A stretch of DNA of 64,000 nt, from positions 4,030,001 to 4,094,000 of the forward strand of contig NZ_CP018335.1 of assembly GCF_001902295.1 (NCBI RefSeq), given 5' to 3'. How positions within the stretch are numbered: the stretch's first letter is position 1; each line of letters opens with the position of its first letter. The notes beneath the pieces were generated by a model. It searched no databases. It was not told where the DNA came from and saw only the letters and a list, made by a program, of their open reading frames with translations. The DNA is from Clostridium kluyveri (GTDB lineage Bacteria > Bacillota > Clostridia > Clostridiales > Clostridiaceae). Both the position numbers and the translations under genes were made by a program. Positions 19,191 to 29,235 of this stretch are shown here, in pieces.

Positions 19191-20552
19191 TTAAAAGGCT
19201 TCCTTCACTTTTAAATCTTTAATTTTACTATTAAAATGAATATAAAGTATGCATCCTATTATGCAGGTAATTATTTCTGTAACAGTCATGGACCATATAA
19301 CTCCATGCAGACCAAATAAATTATGGAGTACTATTATAACCGGAATATAAAGAATACCCTGTGTAACGGACATAATAGTAGTTGGTATCCCCTGGCCTGA
19401 AGCCTGGAAAATGCCTGTAAACAGTCCAGTAAATCCATTAAATAGGGCAGATATGAACATAGCTGTCATAATATATGTTCCAATACTAATCACTGAAGAA
19501 TCATTGGAAAACAACTGGATAATTGGCATTCTAAAAATATACACCACCCCGATAAAAACTATGGACAATACAGCAATACATAAAGCCGATTGTCTTATTC
19601 CACTTTTTAATCTTTCAAAGTTCCTATTGGAGAAATTATATGCAATGAAGGGTATAATTCCAAGGTATAACCCCATTGAAAGAAATTCTGGAATCTGTAC
19701 AATCCTTAGAGCTATACCAAACCCAGCCACTACATTATCTCCATACATAATTGAAAAATTATTTAAAAGAAGGGTTGTGATAATAAGAAATACAGTCATC
19801 AATAATTCAGAAACCCCAATTTTATATATTTTCATTTTATCTTGAAAAGAGATTTTGAAACAACGGATAAATCCTTTTAAATGTTCACTTTTTATCTCCA
19901 AATAATAAATATAATAAATGGATGACCCTAAATTGGCCAAAATCATTGCAAGTGCCGCACCTACAACATTCATATTCAGTACTAGTATGAATAAGGGATC
20001 AAAAATAAAATTTAGTATTGTACTTATAAACATGCCATACATGGATTCCTTCGAAGCCCCTTCAGCTCGTACTATTTGCTGCAAAGCAAAATTTAATACA
20101 GTAGTAAATCCACCAAAAAACATAGTTAAAGAGTAACTTTTTGTGTAAAAAACAGTAGAAGCATCTGCCCCTAAAATTTTAACAAGGGGATCAATTATAA
20201 ACAAGGCAATAATGGCAATTAAAATTGATGCTATTATACTGATGTAGAAAATATATCCAGCTATATATTTTGCTTTTTCCATTTCCTTTTTTGCTACGAG
20301 TCTGGTAACAAATGTTCCCCCTCCTACTCCAAACATATTTCCAAAAGCCATTAATATAGTAAAAATCGGCAGTGCCAAGGTAACAGCTGTAAGCATTTCC
20401 GTATCATGCATTAATCCGATAAAAAAAGCATTGATTACATTATATATTGTACCCACAGACATTCCAATCATCATAGGAATTGATAAATGTGCAATTGACT
20501 TTAAAATCGGAGCACTTTCCAGGTAATACTGATTCGTTAAATTATTTTCCAT
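19191..20552 (-). CDS. MATE-family multidrug/cation antiporter
   Basis: 453 residues with about 12 hydrophobic segments. The N-terminal PILKSIAHLSIPMMIGMSVGTIYNVINAFFIG stretch and FGNMFGVGGGTFVTRLVA are typical of the DinF/NorM-type MATE family. It exports drugs or other organic cations in exchange for sodium or protons. AAGGGGTG precedes the ATG. It follows the MarR gene by 106 bases on the same strand and is probably controlled by it. The gap holds a half-site-like TTCTAACTATA resembling the operator at 21121. Confidence 0.92.
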   Translation of the reverse strand: MENNLTNQYYLESAPILKSIAHLSIPMMIGMSVGTIYNVINAFFIGLMHDTEMLTAVTLALPIFTILMAFGNMFGVGGGTFVTRLVAKKEMEKAKYIAGYIFYISIIASILIAIIALFIIDPLVKILGADASTVFYTKSYSLTMFFGGFTTVLNFALQQIVRAEGASKESMYGMFISTILNFIFDPLFILVLNMNVVGAALAMILANLGSSIYYIYYLEIKSEHLKGFIRCFKISFQDKMKIYKIGVSELLMTVFLIITTLLLNNFSIMYGDNVVAGFGIALRIVQIPEFLSMGLYLGIIPFIAYNFSNRNFERLKSGIRQSALCIAVLSIVFIGVVYIFRMPIIQLFSNDSSVISIGTYIMTAMFISALFNGFTGLFTGIFQASGQGIPTTIMSVTQGILYIPVIIVLHNLFGLHGVIWSMTVTEIITCIIGCILYIHFNSKIKDLKVKEAF

Positions 20553-20658
20553 TCTTTACACCCCTTTATCCAAAATATTATTAGACTTGATATTATTATA
20601 TATCTAATAATTAATATTCTAACTATATAAGTATAAACTACTATAGATTTTATAGAAA

Positions 20659-21096
20659 TTATAAATTTTTGTTTACTTTTATCAGTAAAGATAAAAAACA
20701 TTCTTTTTCATCATCGGTCAAATTTTCAGTAATACTTTTTTCAACTTGAAAAAATATCCTGTTAAATTCTTCTATTAACTCTGCACCTTTTTCAAGTACA
20801 TAGATATTTTTCTGCCTTTCATCATCTTTAGGAATACTCCTTTGAATATACCCTTTTCTCTCCAATCCCTGAAGCATACTGGTAATACTTGCCCCTCTGC
20901 GCTGAAAAACATCTGCCAGGTCCTTTTGAATTATCCCCTCATCCTGATGCTCATATATATAACTTATCATACGCCCCTGCTGGGAGTTTAACCCCAACTT
21001 GTTTATATTTTCATCAGATTTAAATTTTATTTTTAAAGCAATACTTCTTATCAAATCCGAATAAGGACTTTCAAATGAAAATTTAGGCTTATTCAT
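20659..21096 (-). CDS. MarR-family transcriptional regulator
   Basis: 145 residues from ATG 21096, spaced 6 bases from GGAGGT; the ATG at 21102 is too close to that site. The winged helix is clear (LGLNSQQGRMISYIYEHQDEGIIQKDLADVFQRRGASITSMLQGLERKGYIQR, then the wing with DDERQKN). MarR proteins are dimeric and usually repress a neighbouring exporter until a ligand binds. The neighbour here is the MATE pump, and a large inverted repeat lies 25 bases upstream of the start, so autoregulation is likely. Confidence 0.93.
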   Translation of the reverse strand: MNKPKFSFESPYSDLIRSIALKIKFKSDENINKLGLNSQQGRMISYIYEHQDEGIIQKDLADVFQRRGASITSMLQGLERKGYIQRSIPKDDERQKNIYVLEKGAELIEEFNRIFFQVEKSITENLTDDEKECFLSLLIKVNKNL

Positions 21097-21120
21097 ACTC
21101 ATACCTCCTACAGCTTACCT

Positions 21121-21167
21121 AATTAGAACTCTAACTATATTAAATTATATTAGTTAGAGTTCTAATT
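21121..21167 (-). promoter_or_regulatory. 17-bp perfect inverted repeat, MarR operator
   Basis: AATTAGAACTCTAACTA (21121-21137) and its exact reverse complement (21151-21167) flank a 13-base AT-only spacer. It sits between the FtsX-type permease gene and marR, where the marR promoter must be. Each arm also contains a shorter TTAGAACTCTAA-like near-palindrome, so two dimers could bind. Confidence 0.8.
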
Positions 21168-21175
21168 GTCAATGA

Positions 21176-23725
21176 TTATCTTACTGTATTATTTAATTCC
21201 TTTACTATAGATTTGTTACTTATTCTCTTAGCTAGTGGTAAAGTTAAAATTAAGCTAGAAAGTATCATTCCTACAATTATGTACAATATCATATTCCAAG
21301 GTATACTAACAGTTTCACCCATACCCAATACTATAGAATATAACATTATAGTTCCACTAGCAGTACCTAAAAAAGCTCCTACTAAACTATATAGCAGACC
21401 CTGTGATAAAACAATTTTAAACAATTGCAAAGGTGTAATACTAATTGCTCTTAATATGGCATATTCTCTACGTTGTGCCTGAATGTGTGAGTTTAAAGTA
21501 ACAACTATTCCAGAAACTCCTATAAGCAGAGTTACAATAATAGCTATAATTAATAAGGAAAATCTTTGTTTAAGCATCTGATTTGAGTCTGCCAATGCTT
21601 CCTGAAGGGTTGACCACTTTATTTCATTGTTTTTTGTTTTTAAATCATTTAATCCTTTTAACACATCTTCTTTATTTGCCTTATCTATTTGGATCAATAC
21701 CCTATCCAGAATTGTATTATTATCTTGTAAATATTTATTTCTCCAGTCTACAATACAATGATTTGAAATCATACTGCCTGGAAGTGCGTGTACAATAGCA
21801 GCAACTTTTATATTTACTGTTTCTCCTTTATAAGTTTCTTTCTGGTTTACAGGAATATCCTTAGGAATAACTTTTATCTCATCTCCTACTTTCAAGTTGA
21901 ATTTTTTTGCATAATCCTCTTGAAATACTGCTATACTTCTTTTATCCCCTTCAACCTTTGGCAGAAAACCATTTTTAGCTAACTCATCAATATCTCCTAT
22001 AATATAATTGAATCTATCACCTTTGCTCAATTTAACATTACTATTCATAGATATAATCTCTCTAGAAGTAGAATAACTCAAAGGAATAGCTTCTTTGACA
22101 CCTTTGATTTTTTCAATTTCTTTTTTAAAATTATATTTTAGTTTAGAATTGAGACCATATCTACTTGTAAGTACAATATCTGATACATATTCTCTTTGTA
22201 TAACTTTATTTGAATTAATCTTTATAGATTCTAAAATACTTACTCCTGTAATTGCAATAGTTATTGCTCCTGCTAATGAAAGCACAACCATTGTATTTTG
22301 TTTCATTTGTGGAATTATATTTTTTACCGCTATAAATCCTATTCGCCCACCAAAAAAGTTCCAAATAGGTGACAAAAATTCAAATATAGGCTTTATAAAA
22401 TAAGTAAATCCCCAAAATACACCAATGATAATAATTATGCCTCCCAAAGGTGCAATTAATCCTGAATTCCTACCTTTAGCATTAATGAGAAAAGCATCAA
22501 TAACAAATAAAACACCTATAGATATACTAATTAATGCCATCCATTTACGTACATTACTCTTTTTATATTCTACCTGTTCATTCTCCCTCATGGCTTGTAT
22601 AGGTAGAATTTTCGTTGAATTAATTGCAGGAAAAATTAGAAATGCCATAATTAAAAAATCGCTTAAAATACAAATTTCTACTGCATACTTCCACCTAAAT
22701 GTAAAGTTAGTAATATGTAAACCAAATAAACTTGAAAATAAATTAGATAAAAATGTAGTGCATAAATAGGATAAGCCCAAACCCAAAATGCTTCCAGATA
22801 AAACTATAAAGACAGCCTGAATCAAAATCAGTTTAAAACTCTGCTGAGAGTTTCCACCAACAGATCTCATTACTGCAAGTTCATGTTTATACTCATATAT
22901 AAATAGTCTAAAATTACTAAATATAAACAATACACTTATGATTATGGATAAAACTCCTAATGCACATCCCATAACTTTTATATTTTGAATATTTGTCTGT
23001 ACTTCTTCCATTTCAATAACATCAACCCGTAAATTTTTGCTAATTGTTTTTAAACTTTCTTCTGTTTTTAGCTTATCGGTTCCATTTTTAAGCTTTAATA
23101 ATATAAATGTACTCTTATTTTTAAGTCCACACCATTTTTGTAAGAAATTTATATTAAGCACAGCAGTGTCATCAACTGCTGCACCTTTAATGTCTGGGAT
23201 CACTTCAACTATTTTACATATTTTAGGGTCTACATTAGGCAATTCAACTTTTACTTTATCAAATACCTTTACATTAAGTGTAGATGCTAAGCCTTTATTA
23301 ATAATAACTTCATTTTCTCCTATATCCTTATTGTTTTTATATCTGCTTTTAGCAAGGAAACTATTATCTACCCCAACTGTATAAACTCCTGGTGAATGTC
23401 TTGATTCATCATTAACATTACAAATACTAAGTTGGGGTTCCATCAGCACCTCTGAAGTACTTTCTACACCAGCTGTACTTTTAATTTTATCTACTTCATC
23501 TTGCAGCAAATAATTATGAGTAAATGTTTTTACCCCCACCATCAAATCCATATTTCCATAATGATACTTAATTTCCTGTTTATAGGATTTTTCCATATTG
23601 TCAACAAGTGAAAATATAGTTACTACCAATCCTACACTCAATATTACGCTTAAAACAGAAAGTATGATCCTTACTTTATTTGTTATAATAAATTTTTTTG
23701 CTAATCCCCAAAAGCTAGTAATCAT
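21176..23725 (-). CDS. FtsX-type ABC transporter permease, two-module (MacB/LolC-like)
   Basis: 849 residues. ATG 23725 is used because AGAGGTG lies 7 bases upstream and overlaps an in-frame GTG (23734). The layout is one N-terminal TM segment, an extracellular domain (about 50-255), three TM segments, a further pair (about 400-450), a second extracellular domain (about 500-700) and three C-terminal TM segments: the duplicated FtsX arrangement with about ten TM helices. With the ATPase encoded immediately upstream it forms an ABC complex of the macrolide, lipoprotein or antimicrobial-peptide resistance type. No two-component system lies beside it. Substrate unknown. Confidence 0.88.
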   Translation of the reverse strand: MITSFWGLAKKFIITNKVRIILSVLSVILSVGLVVTIFSLVDNMEKSYKQEIKYHYGNMDLMVGVKTFTHNYLLQDEVDKIKSTAGVESTSEVLMEPQLSICNVNDESRHSPGVYTVGVDNSFLAKSRYKNNKDIGENEVIINKGLASTLNVKVFDKVKVELPNVDPKICKIVEVIPDIKGAAVDDTAVLNINFLQKWCGLKNKSTFILLKLKNGTDKLKTEESLKTISKNLRVDVIEMEEVQTNIQNIKVMGCALGVLSIIISVLFIFSNFRLFIYEYKHELAVMRSVGGNSQQSFKLILIQAVFIVLSGSILGLGLSYLCTTFLSNLFSSLFGLHITNFTFRWKYAVEICILSDFLIMAFLIFPAINSTKILPIQAMRENEQVEYKKSNVRKWMALISISIGVLFVIDAFLINAKGRNSGLIAPLGGIIIIIGVFWGFTYFIKPIFEFLSPIWNFFGGRIGFIAVKNIIPQMKQNTMVVLSLAGAITIAITGVSILESIKINSNKVIQREYVSDIVLTSRYGLNSKLKYNFKKEIEKIKGVKEAIPLSYSTSREIISMNSNVKLSKGDRFNYIIGDIDELAKNGFLPKVEGDKRSIAVFQEDYAKKFNLKVGDEIKVIPKDIPVNQKETYKGETVNIKVAAIVHALPGSMISNHCIVDWRNKYLQDNNTILDRVLIQIDKANKEDVLKGLNDLKTKNNEIKWSTLQEALADSNQMLKQRFSLLIIAIIVTLLIGVSGIVVTLNSHIQAQRREYAILRAISITPLQLFKIVLSQGLLYSLVGAFLGTASGTIMLYSIVLGMGETVSIPWNMILYIIVGMILSSLILTLPLAKRISNKSIVKELNNTVR

Positions 23726-23726
23726 T

Positions 23727-24497
23727 TTATTCACCTCTAATCAATGATTGAAATTTATTAATAATCATTGTTATATTATCATTAATAGATATATCCTGTT
23801 GATTTCTATATTCATTAACAATTTCTCCGTCATTAAAAAATAATACTCTGTCACCATAGGCTGCAACTTTTGGATCATGAGTAACCAAAACAATAGATTG
23901 ATTTAGCTTATTTTTCATATTAACAATTAATTGAAGTATTTCCTCTGAAGTTTGTGAATCTAAATTTCCTGTAGGCTCGTCTGCAAGTAATATAGCTGGC
24001 GATGTTATTAAAGCTCTAGCAACGGCTACTCTTTGCTGTTGCCCACCTGAAAGTTCTACAGATCTATGATTATGCCATTTAGACAATCCTACTAATTCTA
24101 GTATTTCAGCTGTACGCTCCTTAATTTTTAAGGGCTTTTCATTTTTTAATATCAATGGCAGTGCAACATTTTCTTCAACCGTTAAGGCTTTTAAAAGATT
24201 ATAGGACTGAAATACAAACCCTATTTTTTCTCTTCGATATTCAGTAGCATAGGGCTCTTTATGATAATCTCTAACTTCCTTTCCATTCATAAAGATTTTT
24301 CCGCCAGTAGGAGAATCTAAACCTCCCAATATATTTAATAAGGTTGTTTTACCAGAGCCACTTCTTCCCATTACAACAATAAATTCTCCTTTATCTAGTT
24401 CAAAGCTAACATTTTTCAAAGCATTTATCTCATTTTTTCCAATGTAATATTTTTTTTCAATAGAATTGATTTTTAATAGAAGATTCTTCGTTATCAT
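23727..24497 (-). CDS. ABC transporter ATP-binding protein, partner of the FtsX permease
   Basis: 256 residues from ATG 24497 (AAGGTG 6 bases upstream; the in-frame GTG at 24506 overlaps that site). Walker A is GRSGSGKTTLL, the signature is LSGGQQQRVAVARAL, Walker B is ILLADEPTGNLDS, and the switch histidine is in LVTHDPK. It belongs to the MacB/LolD-like ATPases. It ends 1 base before the permease start, so the two are translationally coupled. The 240-base gap upstream should hold the promoter. Confidence 0.95.
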   Translation of the reverse strand: MITKNLLLKINSIEKKYYIGKNEINALKNVSFELDKGEFIVVMGRSGSGKTTLLNILGGLDSPTGGKIFMNGKEVRDYHKEPYATEYRREKIGFVFQSYNLLKALTVEENVALPLILKNEKPLKIKERTAEILELVGLSKWHNHRSVELSGGQQQRVAVARALITSPAILLADEPTGNLDSQTSEEILQLIVNMKNKLNQSIVLVTHDPKVAAYGDRVLFFNDGEIVNEYRNQQDISINDNITMIINKFQSLIRGE

Positions 24498-24739
24498 TAA
24501 AATCACCTTGTATAATAAATATGTAGTAAAAATTCATTACACTTTTCCTTTCTTAAAGGTTTTTACTATATCCACCTTTTCGAGGGATTATACAAAAATA
24601 CCCGTAATAGTTTTAGAACTAAAATTTAGCTATAAATCAGCAGCTATGGCCTAATTGGAATATAATTACGTATATTGTTAGAATGACTTTTTATTCCATA
24701 TTGAACCAATCAACACCCGTTTTTAGAATTCACATTAAT

Positions 24740-25375
24740 TTATAGATTAATTATTCTATCACATTGAGCTGATAATTTTTTATCATGTGTCACAATTACA
24801 ATTGTTTTTCCATTTTTATTTAAACTTCTTAAAAGTTCTAAAACAACTTTAGCATTTCCTTCATCAAGTGACCCAGTTGGTTCATCCGCCAATACTATTT
24901 TACTAGGTTTAAGCATTGTTCTGGCAATAGATACCCTTTGTTGTTCTCCACCACTTAATTCATAAATTTTTCTTTTTCCGTGTCCCTCTAATCCTACATC
25001 TACTAAAGCATTTTTTATTCTTTCTTCCTTCTCATTTTTTGAAATTTTAATATACTTTAATGCTAAATTTAAATTGTAATTTACTGTGTCTTCATCAACT
25101 AAAGCAAAGTTTTGAAACAAATAACTTATTTTTTCTCTTATCACTTTCATCGCTTTAGTACTGTTAATCTTTATATTTTCTTCTTCATCTATCAGAAGAT
25201 TACCACTATCTATATTTTCAAGCAAACCTATTATATTTAATAATGTAGATTTCCCTTTTCCACTATCTCCAGTAATGGCAACAAACTCCCCTTTACTTAT
25301 AGATAAAGATAAATCTACTAATACTTTTTTATTTCCATAACTTTTATTAATATCTTGTAATTTTATTATATCCAT
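24740..25375 (-). CDS. ABC ATPase, bacteriocin-export type
   Basis: 211 residues. Walker A is GDSGKGKSTLL, with lysine where most have serine; the signature is LSGGEQQRVSIARTM; Walker B is IVLADEPTGSLDEG; and the switch histidine is in VTHDKK. The short length and the partner downstream of its start resemble the ATPase of lactococcin-972-type bacteriocin loci. The start has GGGAGC upstream and lies 6 bases after the permease stop, so the two genes form an operon. The gene order permease-ATPase and the partner type are the basis for the call; a general MacB-like ATPase is the alternative. Confidence 0.8.
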   Translation of the reverse strand: MDIIKLQDINKSYGNKKVLVDLSLSISKGEFVAITGDSGKGKSTLLNIIGLLENIDSGNLLIDEEENIKINSTKAMKVIREKISYLFQNFALVDEDTVNYNLNLALKYIKISKNEKEERIKNALVDVGLEGHGKRKIYELSGGEQQRVSIARTMLKPSKIVLADEPTGSLDEGNAKVVLELLRSLNKNGKTIVIVTHDKKLSAQCDRIINL

Positions 25376-25381
25376 GGTTAA

Positions 25382-27517
25382 TTAGCTCCCTTTTATTACA
25401 CTAATAATTTTTCTTTTATTTACAAACTTTATTGTTATCATAGTTATTAATAAGTCTATAGCCATAAAAAATATTGTTAAAATAAATTGTAATTTTATAT
25501 GTAAATCTGCCATACAAAGTTTTATTATAAATGCTGTAGACCAAGTTATTAAGAATAATATAAACAATTCCTGATACTTGCTTCTAGCCGTATATCCATG
25601 AAATTGTCTTATTGCTAGTTGCTTTTTATATTGTTCAAAAAAACAATATATGTTTTGAATTATAGTTATTAACATTACTATAATTAAGACAACTAATCCA
25701 CATATAATAAATATTAATAAATTATATACCTCTTTACTTTCAAATGCTTTTCCCTCATCTGCTCGTACAAAACTATAAACATATTGATATAGTTCAAATT
25801 TTTTAAATTTGTCCTCAAGAAATTTTTGCGGATCTGGTGCAGAATCAACATTAATTTTTATAGGAGTTCCAGTTTCGCCTATAATTCGTTGAAAATCCCA
25901 TGTTACACCATTTTTCTCTGTCATAACTCTAATTATTGGATCTGTAACCATATTTCCATCAATAGGATTTACATCGAATCTATATGAAAATAATTTCTGA
26001 TTTGATTTAGTGTATATAATTTTAATTTCTTGCTTGTCTGTCATAGATCCTTTTCCATAGCCTTTCTTTCTGTGTTTAGCACTATCTATAATCTTACTTT
26101 CAAATTCTTTAAATTTATCAGGAACTAGTAGTATAAAATCACTTTCTGTTTCTGAAATAGATATCGGATTGTTATGTACATCATAAAGTATATTCTTTTT
26201 CAAATAATTAGGATTTACTGTAACATACATTTTTTCATAAGCAGGTTTTATACTTTCTGCTCCATGTAGAATTGGGGAATAGCCAAGAAAGTCTGCCCAA
26301 ATAGCACCTTCTTTATTTATATTATAATATAGCGGTACTTGCATATTATTTAACTTTGGTTCATCATTTATAATACCATTTGTAGCCCTTATACTCGGTA
26401 TTACATAATATTTTTTTGTTTCTGCCCATTTCTTATAGTTATTGTTAAATACAGATTTGATCCTGTCATAATTTTGAAGTCCTTGATTCATTAAACTAAA
26501 GAGTAATAGAATTGTTACTACTTTTATAAACGAATTAAAAACTATAATTTCTTTTACAGGTAATTTGTTTTTAAGCATATGTATAATTTTAATATTATAT
26601 ATATATATAAACGGTAGTGATGAAATAACAAAAAATATTACTACTAATTCTATATTATTAATCAAAATAATTTTAAGAAAGTTTATGAAATAAGAATTAT
26701 ATTCCCTAAATAGATATAAGCTCATAATCAAATCCGCTGCTATTATTGCTATACATTGAATAAGTAATAGATTCGATATTGCTTCTAGCCAAATATCCTT
26801 TTTTGAATAACCTAAAAGCATTTGAACACCAAATTTTTTATATGACTTTAAAATGCTATATAAAATTAATACACCTATTATAAAATATAATACTGGTATA
26901 ATCCATTTATTATAGTGATAACTAATAGTTAAATTGTTTTTAGATTCTACCACTATTTCATCAGTTTTTAATGATTCTTTTAAATCTTGTATAAACAAAT
27001 CTATTCTATCCTTAGGAGCTAATTGTACTGTGCAATTACCTATAATTAAAAATTGATTAGTATCAATCATACTTTTCAAGGTGTTAATTTGAAAATTAGT
27101 TTTCCCGTCAAAGGATCCTAACTTTCCTATTTGCTTACTGTTACCAGTATTTTTTGTAGACAAAAATTTATTTGATTCATTTTCACTCAAATCAAAAATA
27201 CGTCCATTTGTAACAAGAAAATTGTTAAAGTAATCTAAATTGTTAAAGTATATGTATTTAATTATTTCATCATTATCTCCAACTCTAGAAAAATATATAT
27301 TTGCATTATGTTTATTTAATACTGCTACTATTTTATTATATATATCAGTTTGGGATCCACTGCCTAGACTACTTGGAAGTAAAATTTCAAATGAATTATC
27401 TAAAGTTTGTTCTACTTTTTCCATATTGTTAGATTGTTTTAAGCTTTCATTTTTAAACAATATAAAAAAAGAAAACATTGAAATAATTATTAATAAAATT
27501 ACAATTATTTTTTTCAA
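25382..27517 (-). CDS. Large membrane protein resembling bacteriocin-associated integral membrane (DUF1430-type) proteins
   Basis: About 711 residues from a TTG start at 27517, chosen because GGAGGGG lies 5 bases upstream; an ATG at 27535 would place that site inside the gene. An N-terminal TM segment is followed by an extracellular domain (to about 205), a four-TM block (VQMLLGYSKKDIW loop near 235), a second extracellular domain (about 375-600) and three C-terminal TM segments. Family knowledge: proteins of this plan sit beside a small ATPase in lactococcin-972-like loci and act in export or immunity. No peptide gene of that family was found next to it. A region homologous to a truncated transposase lies immediately upstream, so the original upstream gene may have been lost. 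Confidence 0.7.
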   Translation of the reverse strand: MKKIIVILLIIISMFSFFILFKNESLKQSNNMEKVEQTLDNSFEILLPSSLGSGSQTDIYNKIVAVLNKHNANIYFSRVGDNDEIIKYIYFNNLDYFNNFLVTNGRIFDLSENESNKFLSTKNTGNSKQIGKLGSFDGKTNFQINTLKSMIDTNQFLIIGNCTVQLAPKDRIDLFIQDLKESLKTDEIVVESKNNLTISYHYNKWIIPVLYFIIGVLILYSILKSYKKFGVQMLLGYSKKDIWLEAISNLLLIQCIAIIAADLIMSLYLFREYNSYFINFLKIILINNIELVVIFFVISSLPFIYIYNIKIIHMLKNKLPVKEIIVFNSFIKVVTILLLFSLMNQGLQNYDRIKSVFNNNYKKWAETKKYYVIPSIRATNGIINDEPKLNNMQVPLYYNINKEGAIWADFLGYSPILHGAESIKPAYEKMYVTVNPNYLKKNILYDVHNNPISISETESDFILLVPDKFKEFESKIIDSAKHRKKGYGKGSMTDKQEIKIIYTKSNQKLFSYRFDVNPIDGNMVTDPIIRVMTEKNGVTWDFQRIIGETGTPIKINVDSAPDPQKFLEDKFKKFELYQYVYSFVRADEGKAFESKEVYNLLIFIICGLVVLIIVMLITIIQNIYCFFEQYKKQLAIRQFHGYTARSKYQELFILFLITWSTAFIIKLCMADLHIKLQFILTIFFMAIDLLITMITIKFVNKRKIISVIKGS

Positions 27518-27550
27518 TGTTTCCCCTCCATTCAATGTAAAAATAAATTC

Positions 27551-28118
27551 GGAAACTCTCGTTCCCTGATATATCTAAATTTCAGAGGGACGTCTTTTTA
27601 TTTCCCCCCCAAAATTCACGTCAAATTTGAAAAATAATTTCCAATATTTTTACTACATTTTACAATATTGGTTGACATACACCTTGACATTGTTGGTAAA
27701 AAATGTTGATCGTTTTTTATGGTGCTTATTACCAAACAACTAACTTTGTGAGGTGTTTCTTAATGTTAGCTATCTGGCGTTCTCATGCTGAATATCAATT
27801 ATTCCTTATCAACAATTTACTCTCACTTTATACTCAGAGTAAAACTTCTTTAAACTTTTATTCTGAAGCTTTATCTAAACTTTATATTCTTGACTTAGAT
27901 GTTATAAAACCTTTGATTCAACCTTGTTTTTCTAACACTGGTAAGCCATCTAACCAACAACCGGAAATATTTCGTTCTTTTATTCTTATGTCTGAACTTG
28001 GATATTACAGCATTCCAAAATGGATTGCTTTTCTTAGGGCTACGCCTATTTTGTGTTATGCCATTGGTGTTTCACCTGACGATGTTCCTGGTGTTGGCAA
28101 CCATTATGACTTTATTAG
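27551..28118 (+). mobile_element. Truncated insertion sequence copy 1 (transposase N-terminal half)
   Basis: This block is highly similar to 34449-35014. It carries 5' non-coding DNA and the first about 119 codons of a transposase beginning at ATG 27763 (AGGTGTTTCTTA upstream): MLAIWRSHAEYQLFLINNLLSLY, then QPEIFRSFILMSELGYYSIPKWIAF, a DUF772-like transposase N-terminal domain. Similarity between the two copies stops just after YDFI at 28118; here the frame then runs 9 unrelated codons to a stop at 28146. No catalytic domain remains. The orientation is opposite to the flanking operons. Confidence 0.75.
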
Positions 28119-28491
28119 ATGCAAGAATCAGTGTTTCCAAGTTTAATATTATTTCTGTGTTAGATGACATAAATTCAAAATCTGCTTAGTTTTTCTTAAG
28201 TTAATAATTTTTTTAAAATCTGCTTATGGTAGGTTAGCTTTGCTATACCCATTTTTTAAATTATCTTGTCTAAAACTTTATACTTATAGGTACATCATAC
28301 TGAAACTACTTACAATTTTAAATATTTTTACATATCTTGGCATCGGTAATTAGTTTCCGAATCCACTTAGAAATGAATTTTGCGGTATTCCTACGTCACG
28401 CTTCAAAAATATTACCACTTGGGGTTCTACGTTCAAAGCCCCATATTTTTTGAAATTTGAATATATTGTAAAATTCTTATGTTATTTCTCA
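28119..28491. other. Non-coding stretch after the truncated transposase
   Basis: No open frame or recognised motif of length. Possibly the decayed remainder of the same insertion sequence, since a strong hairpin closes it at 28492-28529. Confidence 0.4.
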
Positions 28492-28529
28492 AAAACATTC
28501 CCGAAATAGGGTACTTTCGGGAATGTTTT
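28492..28529 (+). terminator. 15-bp perfect hairpin, terminator-like
   Basis: AAAACATTCCCGAAA (28492-28506) pairs perfectly with TTTCGGGAATGTTTT (28515-28529) around an 8-base loop. Ends with U-run on either strand; a typical bidirectional terminator, probably from the adjacent insertion sequence remnant. Confidence 0.65.
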
Positions 28530-28706
28530 AACTTATATTTTCTGAAAATACAGGTTTGAAAGGTCTTAATTATAAAAGATCTAACCATCATTTATGGGAA
28601 AGTTGATATAAAATCAATTATTTAAGCAATATTATGGTAAATTTACAATTTTAAATTAAAAATTACGGGGGTTAGGACTTACAACCCCTTATTGCAACCA
28701 TTTATA

Positions 28707-28744
28707 GACAAGCCAAACATTATAAATATAATGTTTGGTTTGTC
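28707..28744 (-). terminator. 17-bp hairpin downstream of cassette A
   Basis: GACAAGCCAAACATTAT (28707-28723) pairs with ATAATGTTTGGTTTGTC (28728-28744), one G-T pair, 4-base loop. It lies 42 bases past the stop of the secreted-protein gene. There is no clear U-run, so it may stabilise the 3' end or terminate weakly. Confidence 0.5.
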
Positions 28745-28786
28745 ATGTGATAATATTTATGATAATATTATAGAGCTGGAAATTTT

Positions 28787-29197
28787 TTATCTTACGTCAT
28801 AACTTCCAGAAGCTTCTACGGCTACACCAGTATATGATGCATTCTCAATTGTTAAGTTTACTGGAACACCAAGAGAATGTACTGTGGAACCTAAACTAGT
28901 ATCATAATAATATACGTTATAGTATGGATCACCAACGCGATGTGTAGCTGCAGGAGTTAAATTCCGACTTAATGCACTGCAATATAACCATACATTAACA
29001 TACTTATAAGTTCCACCCATAGATGTTACTCTATGTGAAAAATATGCATCATTTGTTGTTTTATACCTATCAGCTAATACTGCATTTCTTGAAAGTGATG
29101 GCAGTACAATCCCTGAGTAACTATATGCAAATGCAGTTACTGGAATTAATAATGTACATAAAATTGTAAGTATAAGTATAGCTTTTTTACTTTTCAT
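28787..29197 (-). CDS. Cassette A small secreted protein
   Basis: 136 residues. A classical signal peptide (KSKKAILILTILCTLLIPVTAFA, cleavage expected after AFA at about residue 24) leaves a mature part of about 112 residues rich in Ser, Thr, Tyr and Val, with one cysteine, ending ASGSYDVR. The mature part looks beta-rich. It faintly recalls the DUF2712 family of small secreted Firmicutes proteins, but I cannot confirm this. It is the last gene of the cassette A operon, after the ABC ATPase and a single-pass membrane protein. Cassette B carries a similar-sized secreted protein in first place. Inference: the exported effector or a surface partner of the transporter. AGGAGG lies upstream of the ATG. 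Confidence 0.7.
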   Translation of the reverse strand: MKSKKAILILTILCTLLIPVTAFAYSYSGIVLPSLSRNAVLADRYKTTNDAYFSHRVTSMGGTYKYVNVWLYCSALSRNLTPAATHRVGDPYYNVYYYDTSLGSTVHSLGVPVNLTIENASYTGVAVEASGSYDVR

Positions 29198-29235
29198 TTC
29201 AAAATCCTCCTTGACATAAATTTAGCTCTATAATA

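Noticed and set aside
21213..23384. Several plus-strand open frames of 60-115 codons
   Set aside because: All are complements of the FtsX-type permease; hydrophobic look arises from antisense of TM codons.
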